Shown piece after piece: positions 35,039 to 44,385 of a DNA stretch of 64,000 nt. Position 1 is the stretch's first letter, and the number at the start of each line of letters is the position of its first letter. The notes under the pieces were generated by a model, which did no database searches, was not told the origin of the DNA, and was given only the letters and a program-made list of their open reading frames with translations. The position numbers were made by a program, and so were the translations under genes. The DNA is from Clostridium neonatale (lineage in GTDB: Bacteria > Bacillota > Clostridia > Clostridiales > Clostridiaceae), in NCBI RefSeq assembly GCF_001458595.1, contig NZ_LN890328.1, positions 512,779 through 576,778 of the forward strand, written 5' to 3'.

Positions 35039-35974
35039 TTATAAATAAGATTCATAAGATAAATTATTTATTTTCAGATATTCACTAAAAGAAACATTAA
35101 AATCTTTTCCGTATTTAGTGCAATATTCATAAAACAAATTATAAAGTGTAATACGCCTTTTACTAGTTATATCTTTAATATCTTTTTCTGTATAATCACT
35201 GACTAGTTCAATTTGTCTATTTATAATATCTTCAGAACCAACTTTATCATAATTATTCATCATATCATAAAAAATCATGAATGTACTTGTTCTACCAATC
35301 CCTTCTTTGCAGTGAAAGTGTAGCCACTTATCTTTAGGAAGCTTATTAACTGAATTTATAAAAAAGTCTATATTTTCAGGAGATGGAGGAATTTCGTCAG
35401 TTGCAGTTATTCTTAAATATCCTAAAGAATTATCAAGACACGTTTTGCTTTCGTTTCCTACATATTTTGGAATTATTGAATCTTTATGATTATAAAAATT
35501 TAATTCAGAATTTAATTTTATTTTACTTAAATCATCTTTTTCTTTAAGTAGCACTTTATTCCTTGATAAGCCCATATTTGCATTATTATGATTATTTTCA
35601 TAACTTACAGGAATGTCATTAACAAATCCATGAGATTCTTCTCTTAAATCAATAACTATAAAAGGAAAATTTGTATTTATATTATTTATAATTAATCTTA
35701 TATTGTTTCTTGAGAATTGCTGGCTGCCGGATATGTTTAAGGTATCTAAGCTATATGTATTGATATTTTTTTCATCAAGTATGGATAGATCTGAAGTTTT
35801 TCTAAAATGAGATGGTAGCTCATTTATTCTTAAGTTATCGATTACAAGATTCACTGTATTGGAATTATTAGAAATTTCTTTATTAGAGTAAGAATAGGCA
35901 CATTTTGGGAGTAAAGCTAATGAAAAAAGAAAAAGTAAGCAGGCAGATATAAAAAATTTACTAAGTTTATTCAT
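35039..35974 (-). CDS. Exported PTP-like cysteine phosphatase (phytase type)
   Basis: The 311-residue protein has a signal peptide (MNKLSKFFISACLLFLFSLA, ending near the PKCAYS region). A dual-specificity phosphatase-like domain follows, with the P-loop HCKEGIGRTS (nucleophile Cys222, Arg228). The preceding block LRITATDEIPPSPENIDFFI closely resembles the general-acid region of PTP-like myo-inositol phosphate phosphatases. RKTSDLS near residue 60 also fits that group. The enzyme would act outside the membrane on inositol phosphates or phosphoproteins. I start at the ATG preceded by GAGGGTG; the GTG four codons upstream overlaps that site. It is monocistronic, divergent from its right-hand neighbour region. 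Confidence 0.85.
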   Translation of the reverse strand: MNKLSKFFISACLLFLFSLALLPKCAYSYSNKEISNNSNTVNLVIDNLRINELPSHFRKTSDLSILDEKNINTYSLDTLNISGSQQFSRNNIRLIINNINTNFPFIVIDLREESHGFVNDIPVSYENNHNNANMGLSRNKVLLKEKDDLSKIKLNSELNFYNHKDSIIPKYVGNESKTCLDNSLGYLRITATDEIPPSPENIDFFINSVNKLPKDKWLHFHCKEGIGRTSTFMIFYDMMNNYDKVGSEDIINRQIELVSDYTEKDIKDITSKRRITLYNLFYEYCTKYGKDFNVSFSEYLKINNLSYESYL

Positions 35975-36050
35975 ATTAATAATCACCCTCTTAAAAAATA
36001 TTTGTATTACTAGCTTTCTATAATAAAAGAGTGTTTATACAATAAATTAG

Positions 36051-36097
36051 AAAAAGCAAGATAAATTTATTTAACTATAAATTATCTTGCTTTTTTA
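36051..36097. terminator. Terminator hairpin, AAAAAGCAAGATAA type
   Basis: AAAAAGCAAGATAAATTTA pairs with the complementary TATAAATTATCTTGCTTTTT, nearly perfectly, in the spacer between the phosphatase gene and the gene at 36214. In the minus direction it terminates transcription from the right. Confidence 0.75.
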
Positions 36098-36213
36098 AAT
36101 TAAAATAATATAGGTGTGTTAATGTTTAATAGGTTTATGAACCTTTTATTAATAAGAGGTTCAGTAAGAACACTGCTACATGTATTATGCAATGTTTCAA
36201 GGTTCATTGAGAT

Positions 36214-36798
36214 TTATTCTTCAACAAATTCATCAAAGTCCCATCCTATAGTTGCCGTTATAAAATGGTAGATTTCCATTGGAGAATCAAAAATCTTTAT
36301 GAATAATTTTTTTTCTGGATCATTATCCCACTTATTGTTGAAATTATCTGTAAAATTTATCAATTTTTTTGTTAAAGTAGCTTCGTCTGCATTCCATAAA
36401 GAATTAATATATTCATATGAATTTACCATAAAGTTAGCAGAATTTATATCAATATTTTTTTCGTGTTTAAGAACTTCTTCAATGACTGTATCAAAGGTTG
36501 CCATAGGGATACAAAATTCATTTGAAAATGAATCAAACCATGTAAAAAAGCAAGTAGATAAAAATATATTTTGAATAAATCCTAGCGCTGAGTAAATCGA
36601 TGGATACGAAACAAATCCACACTCAATAATATTTTTTTCAGCATTTAATATGCCTGTATATATAATCTTAGAATGAGTTGTTATAGTTTTATTTTCGAAG
36701 TATCCACTTAGTACTGAATCATTACTTATTATTTTATTTTCCCAATAATGATAATCTTTATAATAATTTTTAAGCAGCGTTTTATTATTAAAGTTCAT
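36214..36798 (-). CDS. Hypothetical protein
   Basis: The 194-residue product is rich in aromatic residues and Asn, with a central hydrophobic stretch (about 70-92, SALGFIQNIFLSTCFFTWF) that could be a buried helix rather than a membrane span. It ends in FHFI-type and acidic FDEFVEE segments. No signal peptide is evident. I do not recognise the family. It lies downstream of the S4 paralogue gene on the same strand with a 66-base gap, so it could be co-transcribed with it. Confidence 0.6.
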   Translation of the reverse strand: MNFNNKTLLKNYYKDYHYWENKIISNDSVLSGYFENKTITTHSKIIYTGILNAEKNIIECGFVSYPSIYSALGFIQNIFLSTCFFTWFDSFSNEFCIPMATFDTVIEEVLKHEKNIDINSANFMVNSYEYINSLWNADEATLTKKLINFTDNFNNKWDNDPEKKLFIKIFDSPMEIYHFITATIGWDFDEFVEE

Positions 36799-36864
36799 AT
36801 AAACATACAGCCTTTCTCTAGAAATACATAAAAACTAAAATACAAATTGTTGTTAAAACCCTAA

Positions 36865-37455
36865 TTATAATTTAGAATAGAATTCTACAACTAAAGAATC
36901 GTTGATTTGTATTGGAACTTCTTCTCTAAGTGGCATTCTAGTAAGACTACCTGAGAAAGAGTTCTCATCTTTTTCTAAGTATGGATAAGTATTAAGGATA
37001 GAAGATAAGAAATTATCCTTAAACATTTCATTCTTTTGAGATTTTTCACTTAAAGAAATTCTTTCGCCAATACTTACATTATAAGAAGGTCTATCTACTT
37101 TTTGCCCATTTACTAAAATATGACCATGAACTACCATTTGGCGAGCTTGAGCAATTGAATTTGCAAATCCTAGCCTATATACTAAATTATCAAGTCTACA
37201 TTCTAATTTTTTTATTAATGTATAGCCAGTCAGTTCTTTGTCAGCAAGTGCTTTTTTCACGTAATTAGAAAATTGTCTTTCTCTTATTCCATAATAAGAT
37301 CTGAGTCTTTGTTTTTCTAAAAGTTGAATTCCATATGATGAAAGTTTTTTAGCATCTCTAGCTGAACCATTATTTGATCTTTTCATTGCCTTAGGATGTC
37401 CTATTACATTAAGTCCTAACCTTCTACATAATTTGAATCTTGGTTGTTTTGCCAT
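36865..37455 (-). CDS. rpsD: Ribosomal protein S4 paralogue without zinc cysteines
   Basis: The 196-residue protein starts [20 protein letters not shown]; the longer frame upstream is not protein-like. It has the S4 N-terminal domain ([30 protein letters not shown]) and the S4 RNA-binding domain ([34 protein letters not shown]). S4 binds 16S rRNA early in 30S assembly. The four-cysteine zinc motif of C+ type S4 is absent; only Cys10 and one later Cys occur. The gene stands outside any ribosomal operon and has a Fur-family operator at its promoter. It is probably an alternative S4 used under metal limitation. Confidence 0.92.
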   Translation of the reverse strand: MAKQPRFKLCRRLGLNVIGHPKAMKRSNNGSARDAKKLSSYGIQLLEKQRLRSYYGIRERQFSNYVKKALADKELTGYTLIKKLECRLDNLVYRLGFANSIAQARQMVVHGHILVNGQKVDRPSYNVSIGERISLSEKSQKNEMFKDNFLSSILNTYPYLEKDENSFSGSLTRMPLREEVPIQINDSLVVEFYSKL

Positions 37456-37512
37456 AATAATTATCATCTCCGTATAATAAAGATTTGCCGCGATAAAATT
37501 AAGCCCATAGAT

Positions 37513-37541
37513 AATATAGCATAAATTTTGGAGTAAGTAAA
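37513..37541 (-). promoter_or_regulatory. Promoter of the S4 paralogue gene
   Basis: On the minus strand TGCTATATT (37521-37513) is an extended -10, and TTTACT (37541-37536) is a -35-like hexamer 17 bases upstream. It lies about 60 bases before the S4 ATG. Confidence 0.55.
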
Positions 37542-37556
37542 TGAAAATCATTATCA
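37542..37556. promoter_or_regulatory. Fur-family operator (7-1-7)
   Basis: TGAAAATCATTATCA matches the 7-1-7 Fur consensus TGATAATNATTATCA at 13 of 14 defined positions. It abuts the -35 region of the S4 paralogue promoter and lies about 110 bases before the divergent DUF554 gene, so it could affect either. Fur, Zur and PerR boxes are similar, and the exact regulator is not settled by sequence. Confidence 0.6.
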
Positions 37557-37667
37557 TTTATAAAATTTATTTTTAATATTAATGATTTCATAATGTGGGG
37601 TTAAGTACTTTTGAATTTGGGAATATGGTATAATATAAAAATATTCATAAAAATGGGGGGATTAAAA

Positions 37668-38357
37668 ATGTTAGGTACTATAGTTAATGCGTTAGCAGTA
37701 GCAGGTGGATGTATAATTGGATTAATAGTAAAGGGAAAATTAAATGAAAAAATCAGTAATACTATAATGAATGGGCTAGCATTATGTGTTATATATATAG
37801 GGATAAGTGGTACGCTTAAAGGTGAGGATACTCTGCAGATGATTATATGTATAGCAATTGGAGCTTTAATTGGAGAAATAATAGATATCGATGATAAACT
37901 CAATAAATTAGGACAACTTATTGAAAATAAGGTAAATAATAACAAAGATGCTACAAGTGAAACCGTTTCTATAGCAGAAGGATTTGTTACATCTAGTTTA
38001 TTATTTTGCGTTGGGGCTATGGCTGTTGTAGGATCATTAGAAAGTGGATTGAAGGGAAATCATACAACACTTTTTGCAAAATCTATTTTAGATGGGGTTT
38101 CATCAATAATATTTACTTCATCTCTCGGTATTGGAGTTATATTTTCAGCAGCAGCTATTCTGATTTATCAAGGAAGCATAACAGTACTTGCTGGAGTTCT
38201 TTCTGGAATTCTCACAGAAATTGTAATAAACAATATGTCTGCTGTTGGAAGTCTTTTAATATTAGGATTGGGATTGAATATGTTGGGTGCAAGTAAAATA
38301 AAAGTGGCTAATTTGCTGCCTTCAATATTTATTCCAATTATATTTGGTTTATTTTAA
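37668..38357 (+). CDS. DUF554 family membrane protein
   Basis: The protein of 229 residues starts at the ATG after GGGGGG. It has about seven membrane segments and the family features MLGTIVNALAVAGGCIIGL, LCVIYIGISGTL, GALIGEIIDIDDKL and GDGITS-like FAKSILDGVSSIIF. DUF554 proteins (YdfK/YqgA type) are conserved but have no established transport substrate that I know of. An extended -10, TGGTATAAT (37626-37634), precedes it. It is divergent from the S4 paralogue. Confidence 0.86.
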   Translation: MLGTIVNALAVAGGCIIGLIVKGKLNEKISNTIMNGLALCVIYIGISGTLKGEDTLQMIICIAIGALIGEIIDIDDKLNKLGQLIENKVNNNKDATSETVSIAEGFVTSSLLFCVGAMAVVGSLESGLKGNHTTLFAKSILDGVSSIIFTSSLGIGVIFSAAAILIYQGSITVLAGVLSGILTEIVINNMSAVGSLLILGLGLNMLGASKIKVANLLPSIFIPIIFGLF

Positions 38358-38506
38358 AATACAAATATTACATAAAAATTAGTAATAGATGCAGGTAAAT
38401 ATAAAATATTCAGTAAAAAATATAGCCAAAGTTTAATAGAACAATTATAATTAAATAAGTATACTATATTTATTATAGTAAGTAGAAACTTAAGGGGGCA
38501 CACAAA

Positions 38507-39802
38507 ATGAAGAAAGTAAAAATAGCACTACTAGGATTGGGGAATGTTGGTCGTGGTGTTTGGATGATTTTGAATTCTAATAAAGAAGAAATAATGAAAA
38601 GATCTGGATATGAGGTAGAAATCGCAAAAATCCTTGTAAGAGATAAAAATAAAAAAAGGTCAGTAGAAGTACCAGATGAAATTATTACTACAGATTTTGA
38701 TGAAATACTAGAAGATGATAGCATCAAAATAGTAGTGGAAGTAATGGGTGGCATGGAGCCATCAAAACGCTATATGCTAAGATGTATGGATAAGAAAAAA
38801 CATATTGTAACTGCAAATAAAATGCTCATAGCAAATGCAGGAGATGAACTTTTTGAAAAAGCAGATGAAATGGGCGTAATGTTCCAATATGAAGCTAGTG
38901 TAGCAGGAGGAATTCCTATTATTAAAGGTATAGATGAAAGTCTTACTGCTAATAAAATAGAAAAACTTTATGGAATAGTAAATGGTACTACAAATTATAT
39001 TTTAAGTAAAATGGAACTTGAAGGTGCAGATTTTGACGATGTGTTAAAGGAAGCACAAGAAAAAGGGTACGCAGAAGCAGATCCAACATCTGATATAGAA
39101 GCGTTTGATGCTCAATATAAACTTGCAATACTTGCATCTTTAGCATTTGGTAGCAAGATAGATGTTGATAATATATATAGAGAAGGAATTACTAAAATTG
39201 AAGCTGTAGACATGAAGTATGCTAAAGAATTTAAAATGGGAATAAAACTTCTTGCTATTGCTAAAGAAAATAATGGTAAGATAGAATTAAGAGTTCATCC
39301 AACTATGATTTCAAAAAAACACCCATTATCAAATATTTATGATTCATTCAATGCTGTATTTATAAAAGGTAATGCTGTTGGTGACTTAATGTTCTATGGA
39401 AGAGGAGCAGGTGATTTACCTACAGGAAGTGCTGTGGTTGGAGATATAGTTACTATAGTAAGAAATGGTGTAGATGCAGAAAATTCTAATCCTGTTGTTA
39501 AGAATAACTTATGGAAAAGAGAAATTTTATCAATGGAGGATATAGAGAGTAAATATTATGTGCGTGCTACAGTAGTAGATGAGCCTGGTGTTTTAAGTAA
39601 AATAACATCTATACTTGGAAAGAACAATGTAAGTTTACGTTCTGTAATCCAGAAAGGCGATGAAGAGAATGGAAATGTTACAATAGTTCTTGTTACACAT
39701 AAGACTAATGAAAAAGAGTTAAATAATTCAATCAAAGAAATAGCTGAATTAAAATCAGTTTATAAGATTAATAATATAATTAGAATTGAAGACTTAGAAT
39801 AG
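38507..39802 (+). CDS. hom: Homoserine dehydrogenase
   Basis: The 431-residue protein has the NAD(P) motif LGLGNVGRGV at 9-18, and VVEVMGGMEPSKRY and TANKMLIAN in the binding domain. The catalytic segment VNGTTNYILSKME, AEADPTSDIEAFDAQYKLAI follows. A C-terminal ACT domain is at about 350-431 (VRATVVDEPGVLSKI). It reduces aspartate semialdehyde to homoserine for threonine and methionine synthesis. The ACT domain suggests feedback control by threonine. AAGGGGG precedes the ATG. No thrB or thrC is adjacent, so this is a solitary gene. Confidence 0.97.
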   Translation: MKKVKIALLGLGNVGRGVWMILNSNKEEIMKRSGYEVEIAKILVRDKNKKRSVEVPDEIITTDFDEILEDDSIKIVVEVMGGMEPSKRYMLRCMDKKKHIVTANKMLIANAGDELFEKADEMGVMFQYEASVAGGIPIIKGIDESLTANKIEKLYGIVNGTTNYILSKMELEGADFDDVLKEAQEKGYAEADPTSDIEAFDAQYKLAILASLAFGSKIDVDNIYREGITKIEAVDMKYAKEFKMGIKLLAIAKENNGKIELRVHPTMISKKHPLSNIYDSFNAVFIKGNAVGDLMFYGRGAGDLPTGSAVVGDIVTIVRNGVDAENSNPVVKNNLWKREILSMEDIESKYYVRATVVDEPGVLSKITSILGKNNVSLRSVIQKGDEENGNVTIVLVTHKTNEKELNNSIKEIAELKSVYKINNIIRIEDLE

Positions 39803-39974
39803 CAATAGGGTAAGATTAGTTATATTCAAATAAGGTGCTATCAGTAAGTTCTTTTTATGCATTCACAATATTATTATACTTAAAAAAATAAACAAAAATT
39901 TAAAATAAAATGATAAAATCAATATATTTTATTATTTTATTGAAAAGTTGGAATCTTTATGATAATATAATAAT

Positions 39975-40022
39975 ATAAAAAGAAGCAATGATGTTTCAAA
40001 AACTCATTGCTTCTTTTTATAT
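39975..40022 (+). terminator. Rho-independent terminator after hom
   Basis: ATAAAAAGAAGCAATGA pairs with TCATTGCTTCTTTTTAT across a loop of about 13 bases. Confidence 0.85.
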
Positions 40023-40109
40023 TATAAATTTTAATATAGATTCTAAATAAGCCCCCAAAAAGGAGTATTTCTGATGTGTAATGATTGCTTTGCCATTATT
40101 TATCATGCA

Positions 40110-40260
40110 TTATAATACAACTTCCACATGCTATATGTTGTATTTTTTAGAGATATTGCCTTTGAATAATATATGAATCCCCTGTATTTTACAGCTTAAA
40201 TACAGGGGAAATTTAATATTGATTTACAAAATATAAATCAATATAGATGTGGAAGCTACT
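40110..40260. ncRNA. Candidate structured RNA in a gene-free 760-base interval
   Basis: CTTCCACAT (40121-40129) is complementary to ATGTGGAAG (40247-40255). Between them lie a perfect 12-bp hairpin, TCCCCTGTATTT/AAATACAGGGGA (40178-40209), and an ATTGATTT/AAATCAAT hairpin. ATACAAC (40115-40121) can alternatively pair with GTTGTAT (40137-40143). No ORF is present. This could be a structured ncRNA or leader. The strand is not determined. Confidence 0.4.
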
Positions 40261-40564
40261 TTTTTATATCTAATTAATATTCATAATTAACTTATTAATA
40301 TGTATTATGGATTGTAGAAGAACAAAAGAAAGAATAAGAAGAGAGTAAGAACATTAGAAAATTAGGTTAAATAATGAATAAAATGAAGATCAAGATATTA
40401 TATAGAAGAAAAATTCAAATTAAACATTGCAATTACTAATAATAGGTGATATACTAATAGTGTTCGATAAGAACAGAAATTTTTTTTTTAAAGATTTATT
40501 ATATGAACATTTCTCCTATGAGAAACTATCAGTAACTAAGTCTTTGAATATGGAGGAATGTAAA

Positions 40565-40720
40565 ATGGAAGATAAGAAAATAATATGTAAAGATTGTGGA
40601 AACGAATTTGTATTTACAGTTGGAGAACAAGAATTCTACAAAGAAAAAGGATTCGATAATGATCCAGTAAGATGTGCTGATTGTAGAAGAGCTAGAAAGC
40701 AACAAAATAATAGAAGATAG
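40565..40720 (+). CDS. Small zinc-ribbon protein
   Basis: The 51-residue protein contains CKDC (8-11) and CADC (37-40), followed by a basic RRARKQQNNRR tail, matching the probable zinc-ribbon family (zf-trcl type) found in many Firmicutes. GGAGG lies 8 bases before the ATG at 40565; the longer frame upstream has no protein-like sequence. It probably binds one zinc and, through the basic tail, nucleic acid. Function unknown. A terminator follows. Confidence 0.85.
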   Translation: MEDKKIICKDCGNEFVFTVGEQEFYKEKGFDNDPVRCADCRRARKQQNNRR

Positions 40721-40728
40721 TTATTTTA

Positions 40729-40763
40729 GCCATAAGGAATATTCCTTATGGCTTTTTGATTTT
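40729..40763 (+). terminator. Rho-independent terminator
   Basis: AGCCATAAGGAAT pairs with ATTCCTTATGGCT, followed by TTTTT. Confidence 0.88.
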
Positions 40764-40854
40764 ATTGAAACAATGTTAATTAAAGTGCGTAAAAATAAAA
40801 AAGTTAATTTCTATTTTCAAAAATTTAAGCATAAATAAAAAGTTTTATATTTAC

Positions 40855-41007
40855 CTAATTGATATGGTCACTTTTGAAACCCTCACGCTTTACAGAGTGC
40901 CTTTTTCTATTTTTGTTGTGATTATGATTTTCTTCTGTTAGTGGAGTTTGATAATTACATTTTTCCATTCTGGCTATCTTATTATCTGGCTGACTATCTT
41001 TTGGCAT
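40855..41007 (-). CDS. Small basic hydrophilic protein
   Basis: The 50-residue ORF begins MPKDSQPDNKIARMEKCNYQ and is rich in Asn, His, Lys and Arg. On the minus strand GAGAGGTGG lies 7 bases before the ATG, a strong site. There is no membrane segment and one cysteine. It is unrecognised, of the size and composition of small clostridial spore or growth-phase proteins. Confidence 0.55.
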   Translation of the reverse strand: MPKDSQPDNKIARMEKCNYQTPLTEENHNHNKNRKRHSVKREGFKSDHIN

Positions 41008-41255
41008 AAATATTCCACCTCTCTTTTAATGTTTCACAAATAGTTTAAGCTAAGCGCTTTATTATTATTCATAATGAAATTTAATTGATAAATAGACTTA
41101 ATGTTACAAAAACTGATACAAGAAAATGATGAATATAATAATAAAAAATAAAAATAAGTTATAAATGAAATGTATTTAAAGAATATATTTTCTTGAAAAC
41201 AATTAACAAAAGTTGTAATATTAAGTAAATAATTACCAATTAGGAGGAGAGGAGC

Positions 41256-42098
41256 ATGGGGACACAATCAGCAAAAATTAATTTTATAAAGAAGATTAGA
41301 ATCAAAAAAAATGATATATTTACATTAATAAAAAATAGAAAATTAATGATAGATAAGATATTATCGTATAGTTCAACTTTATCAGAGGGCATTAAAAAAT
41401 ATAATAATGCAAATATTAAATTTATTATATTGATAACGATAGGAATTCTACTTAATAACTACATGTTAATTTCAATACCATGTTGCTTATTATCAATTTA
41501 TTTTATTGTTTTAATGCTTAAATATATAAAATATGGTAGTGTAATTCACATAGTAAAAAAACTATCAAAAGATCTAGCTTTTAAAGGTATTTATGATAAG
41601 GAAAAAATAAGTTTTATGTTACAAGAATTTAAAGATAGATATGGTGATGAAAACGTAGAATTTAGAGAATTGGTCATTACTATAAATAGCTATGAATCAT
41701 TCGTTATGAAATTAGAGTATATTATAAGAGGATTAGAAATAGAAAGCAAACGAGCATATAAAGAAAAAGAATTATTAAAGAAATACAAGATTCCATCATT
41801 TTCTTATATAGAAAAACATTCTACTTATAGAAAAGCGGAAGAAGAAAATCAAAAAAATAGTTATGAAGTTAAAACTGTTGGTGATTACTATAGAGATTCA
41901 GAGGATAGTATTTCAATGATTTATAAGGATGAAAGTGGTGAAACAAAGAAAGTAAATAGAGCTATTGAGTTTTTTGAAGATGAAAATAGCGAAGAATATA
42001 AAAATACTTTAATATTAAAAAGTAATTCAAAAAATAATAAAAATTTAACTGTTTATCTATATAAAAAGGAATCAAATTTTCAAAAAAATGCACTTTGA
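41256..42098 (+). CDS. Hypothetical membrane protein with hydrophilic C-terminal domain
   Basis: The 280-residue product has two adjacent hydrophobic segments (about 51-70 and 73-92, IKFIILITIGILL and SIPCCLLSIYFIVLMLKY). A charged cytosolic region of about 185 residues follows, with coiled-coil potential at about 130-180. GGAGGAGAGG precedes the ATG. No family is recognised. It is a single gene closed by the hairpin near 42130. Confidence 0.68.
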   Translation: MGTQSAKINFIKKIRIKKNDIFTLIKNRKLMIDKILSYSSTLSEGIKKYNNANIKFIILITIGILLNNYMLISIPCCLLSIYFIVLMLKYIKYGSVIHIVKKLSKDLAFKGIYDKEKISFMLQEFKDRYGDENVEFRELVITINSYESFVMKLEYIIRGLEIESKRAYKEKELLKKYKIPSFSYIEKHSTYRKAEEENQKNSYEVKTVGDYYRDSEDSISMIYKDESGETKKVNRAIEFFEDENSEEYKNTLILKSNSKNNKNLTVYLYKKESNFQKNAL

Positions 42099-42129
42099 TT
42101 ATTAATTTATAAAGATATATTTTTTTCTT

Positions 42130-42172
42130 TAACTCTTATTTATTTTTTAAATATTATAAGAGTTGTTTTTTT
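42130..42172 (+). terminator. Rho-independent terminator
   Basis: AACTCTTAT pairs with ATAAGAGTT, followed by a long T-run. Confidence 0.72.
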
Positions 42173-42292
42173 TATTTTTTTGTAATAAAATTTAATAGTT
42201 AATTATAAATAAGAATAATAATCTACCATTAATAGATTTACTTTTAGATTATATAATAAAATTAAATATACTTTATTGCATTGGAGGAACAT

Positions 42293-42913
42293 ATGAGAAA
42301 TACAATGATTATAGGCATAGCTGGTGGAAGTGGTTCGGGAAAGACTACAATAGCACAAAAAATAAAAGATTATTTTGAAGAAGAAGTTGTTATTCTTTGT
42401 CATGACTATTATTATAAATCAAATGATAATATTTCATTAGAAGAAAGAAAAAAATTAAATTATGATCATCCTAATTCATTTGAAACTGAATTATTAATTG
42501 ATCATCTTAAAACTTTAAAGAATGGGGATATTATAAGACATCCAGTGTATTCTTTTGTAGAACACACAAGACTAAAAGAGACTGTTGAAGTTAAGCCTAA
42601 AAAAGTAATAGTAGTTGAAGGAATATTAATCTTTGAAAATAAAGAACTTTGTGATTTAATGGATATAAAAGTTTTTGTGGATACAGATGCAGATGTTAGA
42701 ATAATAAGAAGACTATTAAGAGACGTTAAAGAAAGAGGCAGAGATATAGATTCAGTTGTGAATCAATATTTAGGAACAGTAAAGCCTATGCATGAAGAAT
42801 TTGTTGATCCAAGCAAGAAAAGAGCTGATATTATAATACCAGAAGGTGGAGATAATATGGTGGCTTTAAGTATGTTACTTGAAAGAATTAAAAATTTCAT
42901 AAACGAAGAATAA
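42293..42913 (+). CDS. udk: Uridine kinase
   Basis: The 206-residue protein has the P-loop GIAGGSGSGKTT near the N-terminus, then HDYYYKSNDNIS, NYDHPNSFET and VVEGILIFENKEL, all standard for uridine/cytidine kinase. It phosphorylates uridine and cytidine in pyrimidine salvage. TTGGAGG precedes the ATG at 42293; the in-frame TTG at 42281 overlaps it. It is followed by a strong terminator. Confidence 0.96.
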   Translation: MRNTMIIGIAGGSGSGKTTIAQKIKDYFEEEVVILCHDYYYKSNDNISLEERKKLNYDHPNSFETELLIDHLKTLKNGDIIRHPVYSFVEHTRLKETVEVKPKKVIVVEGILIFENKELCDLMDIKVFVDTDADVRIIRRLLRDVKERGRDIDSVVNQYLGTVKPMHEEFVDPSKKRADIIIPEGGDNMVALSMLLERIKNFINEE

Positions 42914-42930
42914 TAAAATATGAATTGTAT

Positions 42931-42968
42931 CAGAATTTCTATTAAAGTTCTGATACAATTTTTTGATT
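42931..42968 (+). terminator. Rho-independent terminator after udk
   Basis: AATTGTATCAGAA pairs with TTCTGATACAATT, followed by TTTTT. Confidence 0.88.
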
Positions 42969-43103
42969 TTGAAATATTTTTTATAAAGGAATATTAAGAG
43001 GGAGAAATCTATAAGTTAATAAAATATTAATATAAGTTTATTATATATTGGTGTATAATCTATATAGACTATGCAAAAATTCAATGCACTAAAGGAGAAA
43101 AAT

Positions 43104-44276
43104 ATGAAAATAGATTGGAATACTAAATATACAACAATAGCAACATATGTATTTATAGTTGCATGTTCTATAATTATTTTTTATCTAGGCATATCCCAAT
43201 TAGGAGCTGTGTTAAGTAAAATTCATGGAGCTATAGGCATATTACAACCTTTTATAATAGGTTTTTCTATGGCATATTTATTAAATTTCATATTAAAGTT
43301 TTATGAAAAAAAAATATTTGAAAATAGCAATATAAAAAAGCTTAAGTTGAAGCAGAAAACAAAAAGAAGTTTTGGTATATTATTTACATACGCTACTGCA
43401 TTAGTAGTTGTGTTCTTGTTTATTAAATTTGTATTGCCTCAAGTTGTTGATAGTATATCAGGACTAATAAATGATATTCCATCATATATAAATGAAACTA
43501 ATAAATTTATTGATGGTACATTAGCAAAGCTAAATATTGATCAACAATATTTAAGGATAATAAATGAAAATTTTAATGACTTAGTAAATTATATAATAAA
43601 AGTTGCAACAAACTTTTTACCTTTATTAGGTGGGATGCTAACAACGGTGGCATCTAGTATATGGAATATAATACTCGGAATAATAGTATCAATCTATTTA
43701 CTAATAGATAAAGAAAAATTTTGTGCTTTAATAAAAAAGATAACATATGCAATATTTCCTAAATCGGCTTCAGAAAAAATATTAGAAGTATCTTATATGA
43801 GTAATTCTATTTTTGGAAAGTTTTTAATCGGGAAGATAGTAGATTCTGCTATTATAGGGGTATTGACGTTTTTTATCTTAGCTTTATGTAAAATGCCATA
43901 TGCGATTCTAGTATCTGTAATTGTTGGAATAACTAATATAATTCCTTTTTTTGGACCTTTTATAGGAGCTGTTCCGTCATTTATAATAATTTTATTTATT
44001 TCGCCTGTTAAGGCACTTTGGTTCTTGGTTATAATATTTATTATTCAACAATTAGATGGTAATATAATCGGTCCTAAAATATTAGGAGATTCCATAGGAA
44101 TTTCAGCGTTTTGGATTTTATTCTCAATACTTGTGGCAGGAAAATTTTTAGGACTTATAGGTATGGTTATTGGGGTGCCATTATTTGCTGTTATTTATGC
44201 AATTGTTAAAGAGATTATAGAAGGAAAATTAAAAAAGAAAAATATGAATTATAAGACTGAAGATTATTTGAAATAA
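43104..44276 (+). CDS. AI-2E family transporter
   Basis: The 390-residue membrane protein has about seven to eight helices. The family blocks are QPFIIGFSMAYLLNFILKF near the N-terminus, VGITNIIPFFGPFIGAVPSF at about 285-304, and QQLDGNIIGPKILGDSIGIS at about 325-344. Family members export autoinducer-2 or act as Na+/H+ antiporters; the substrate cannot be predicted. AAAGGAG lies 6 bases before the ATG at 43104. Confidence 0.9.
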   Translation: MKIDWNTKYTTIATYVFIVACSIIIFYLGISQLGAVLSKIHGAIGILQPFIIGFSMAYLLNFILKFYEKKIFENSNIKKLKLKQKTKRSFGILFTYATALVVVFLFIKFVLPQVVDSISGLINDIPSYINETNKFIDGTLAKLNIDQQYLRIINENFNDLVNYIIKVATNFLPLLGGMLTTVASSIWNIILGIIVSIYLLIDKEKFCALIKKITYAIFPKSASEKILEVSYMSNSIFGKFLIGKIVDSAIIGVLTFFILALCKMPYAILVSVIVGITNIIPFFGPFIGAVPSFIIILFISPVKALWFLVIIFIIQQLDGNIIGPKILGDSIGISAFWILFSILVAGKFLGLIGMVIGVPLFAVIYAIVKEIIEGKLKKKNMNYKTEDYLK

Positions 44277-44385
44277 CAAATTAATGGGATCAATATATAA
44301 TTAATATTCATTATATATTGGCCCTATTTTTTATTTTATATGATAAAATTAATATTATGTACTAAAAGTGATGAGGAGAATAAAA

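Noticed and set aside
41034..41267. 77-codon minus-strand ORF, Phe/Tyr-rich
   Set aside because: It overlaps the ribosome binding site and start of the divergent gene at 41256, has no ribosome binding site, and its composition is that of translated AT-rich spacer.
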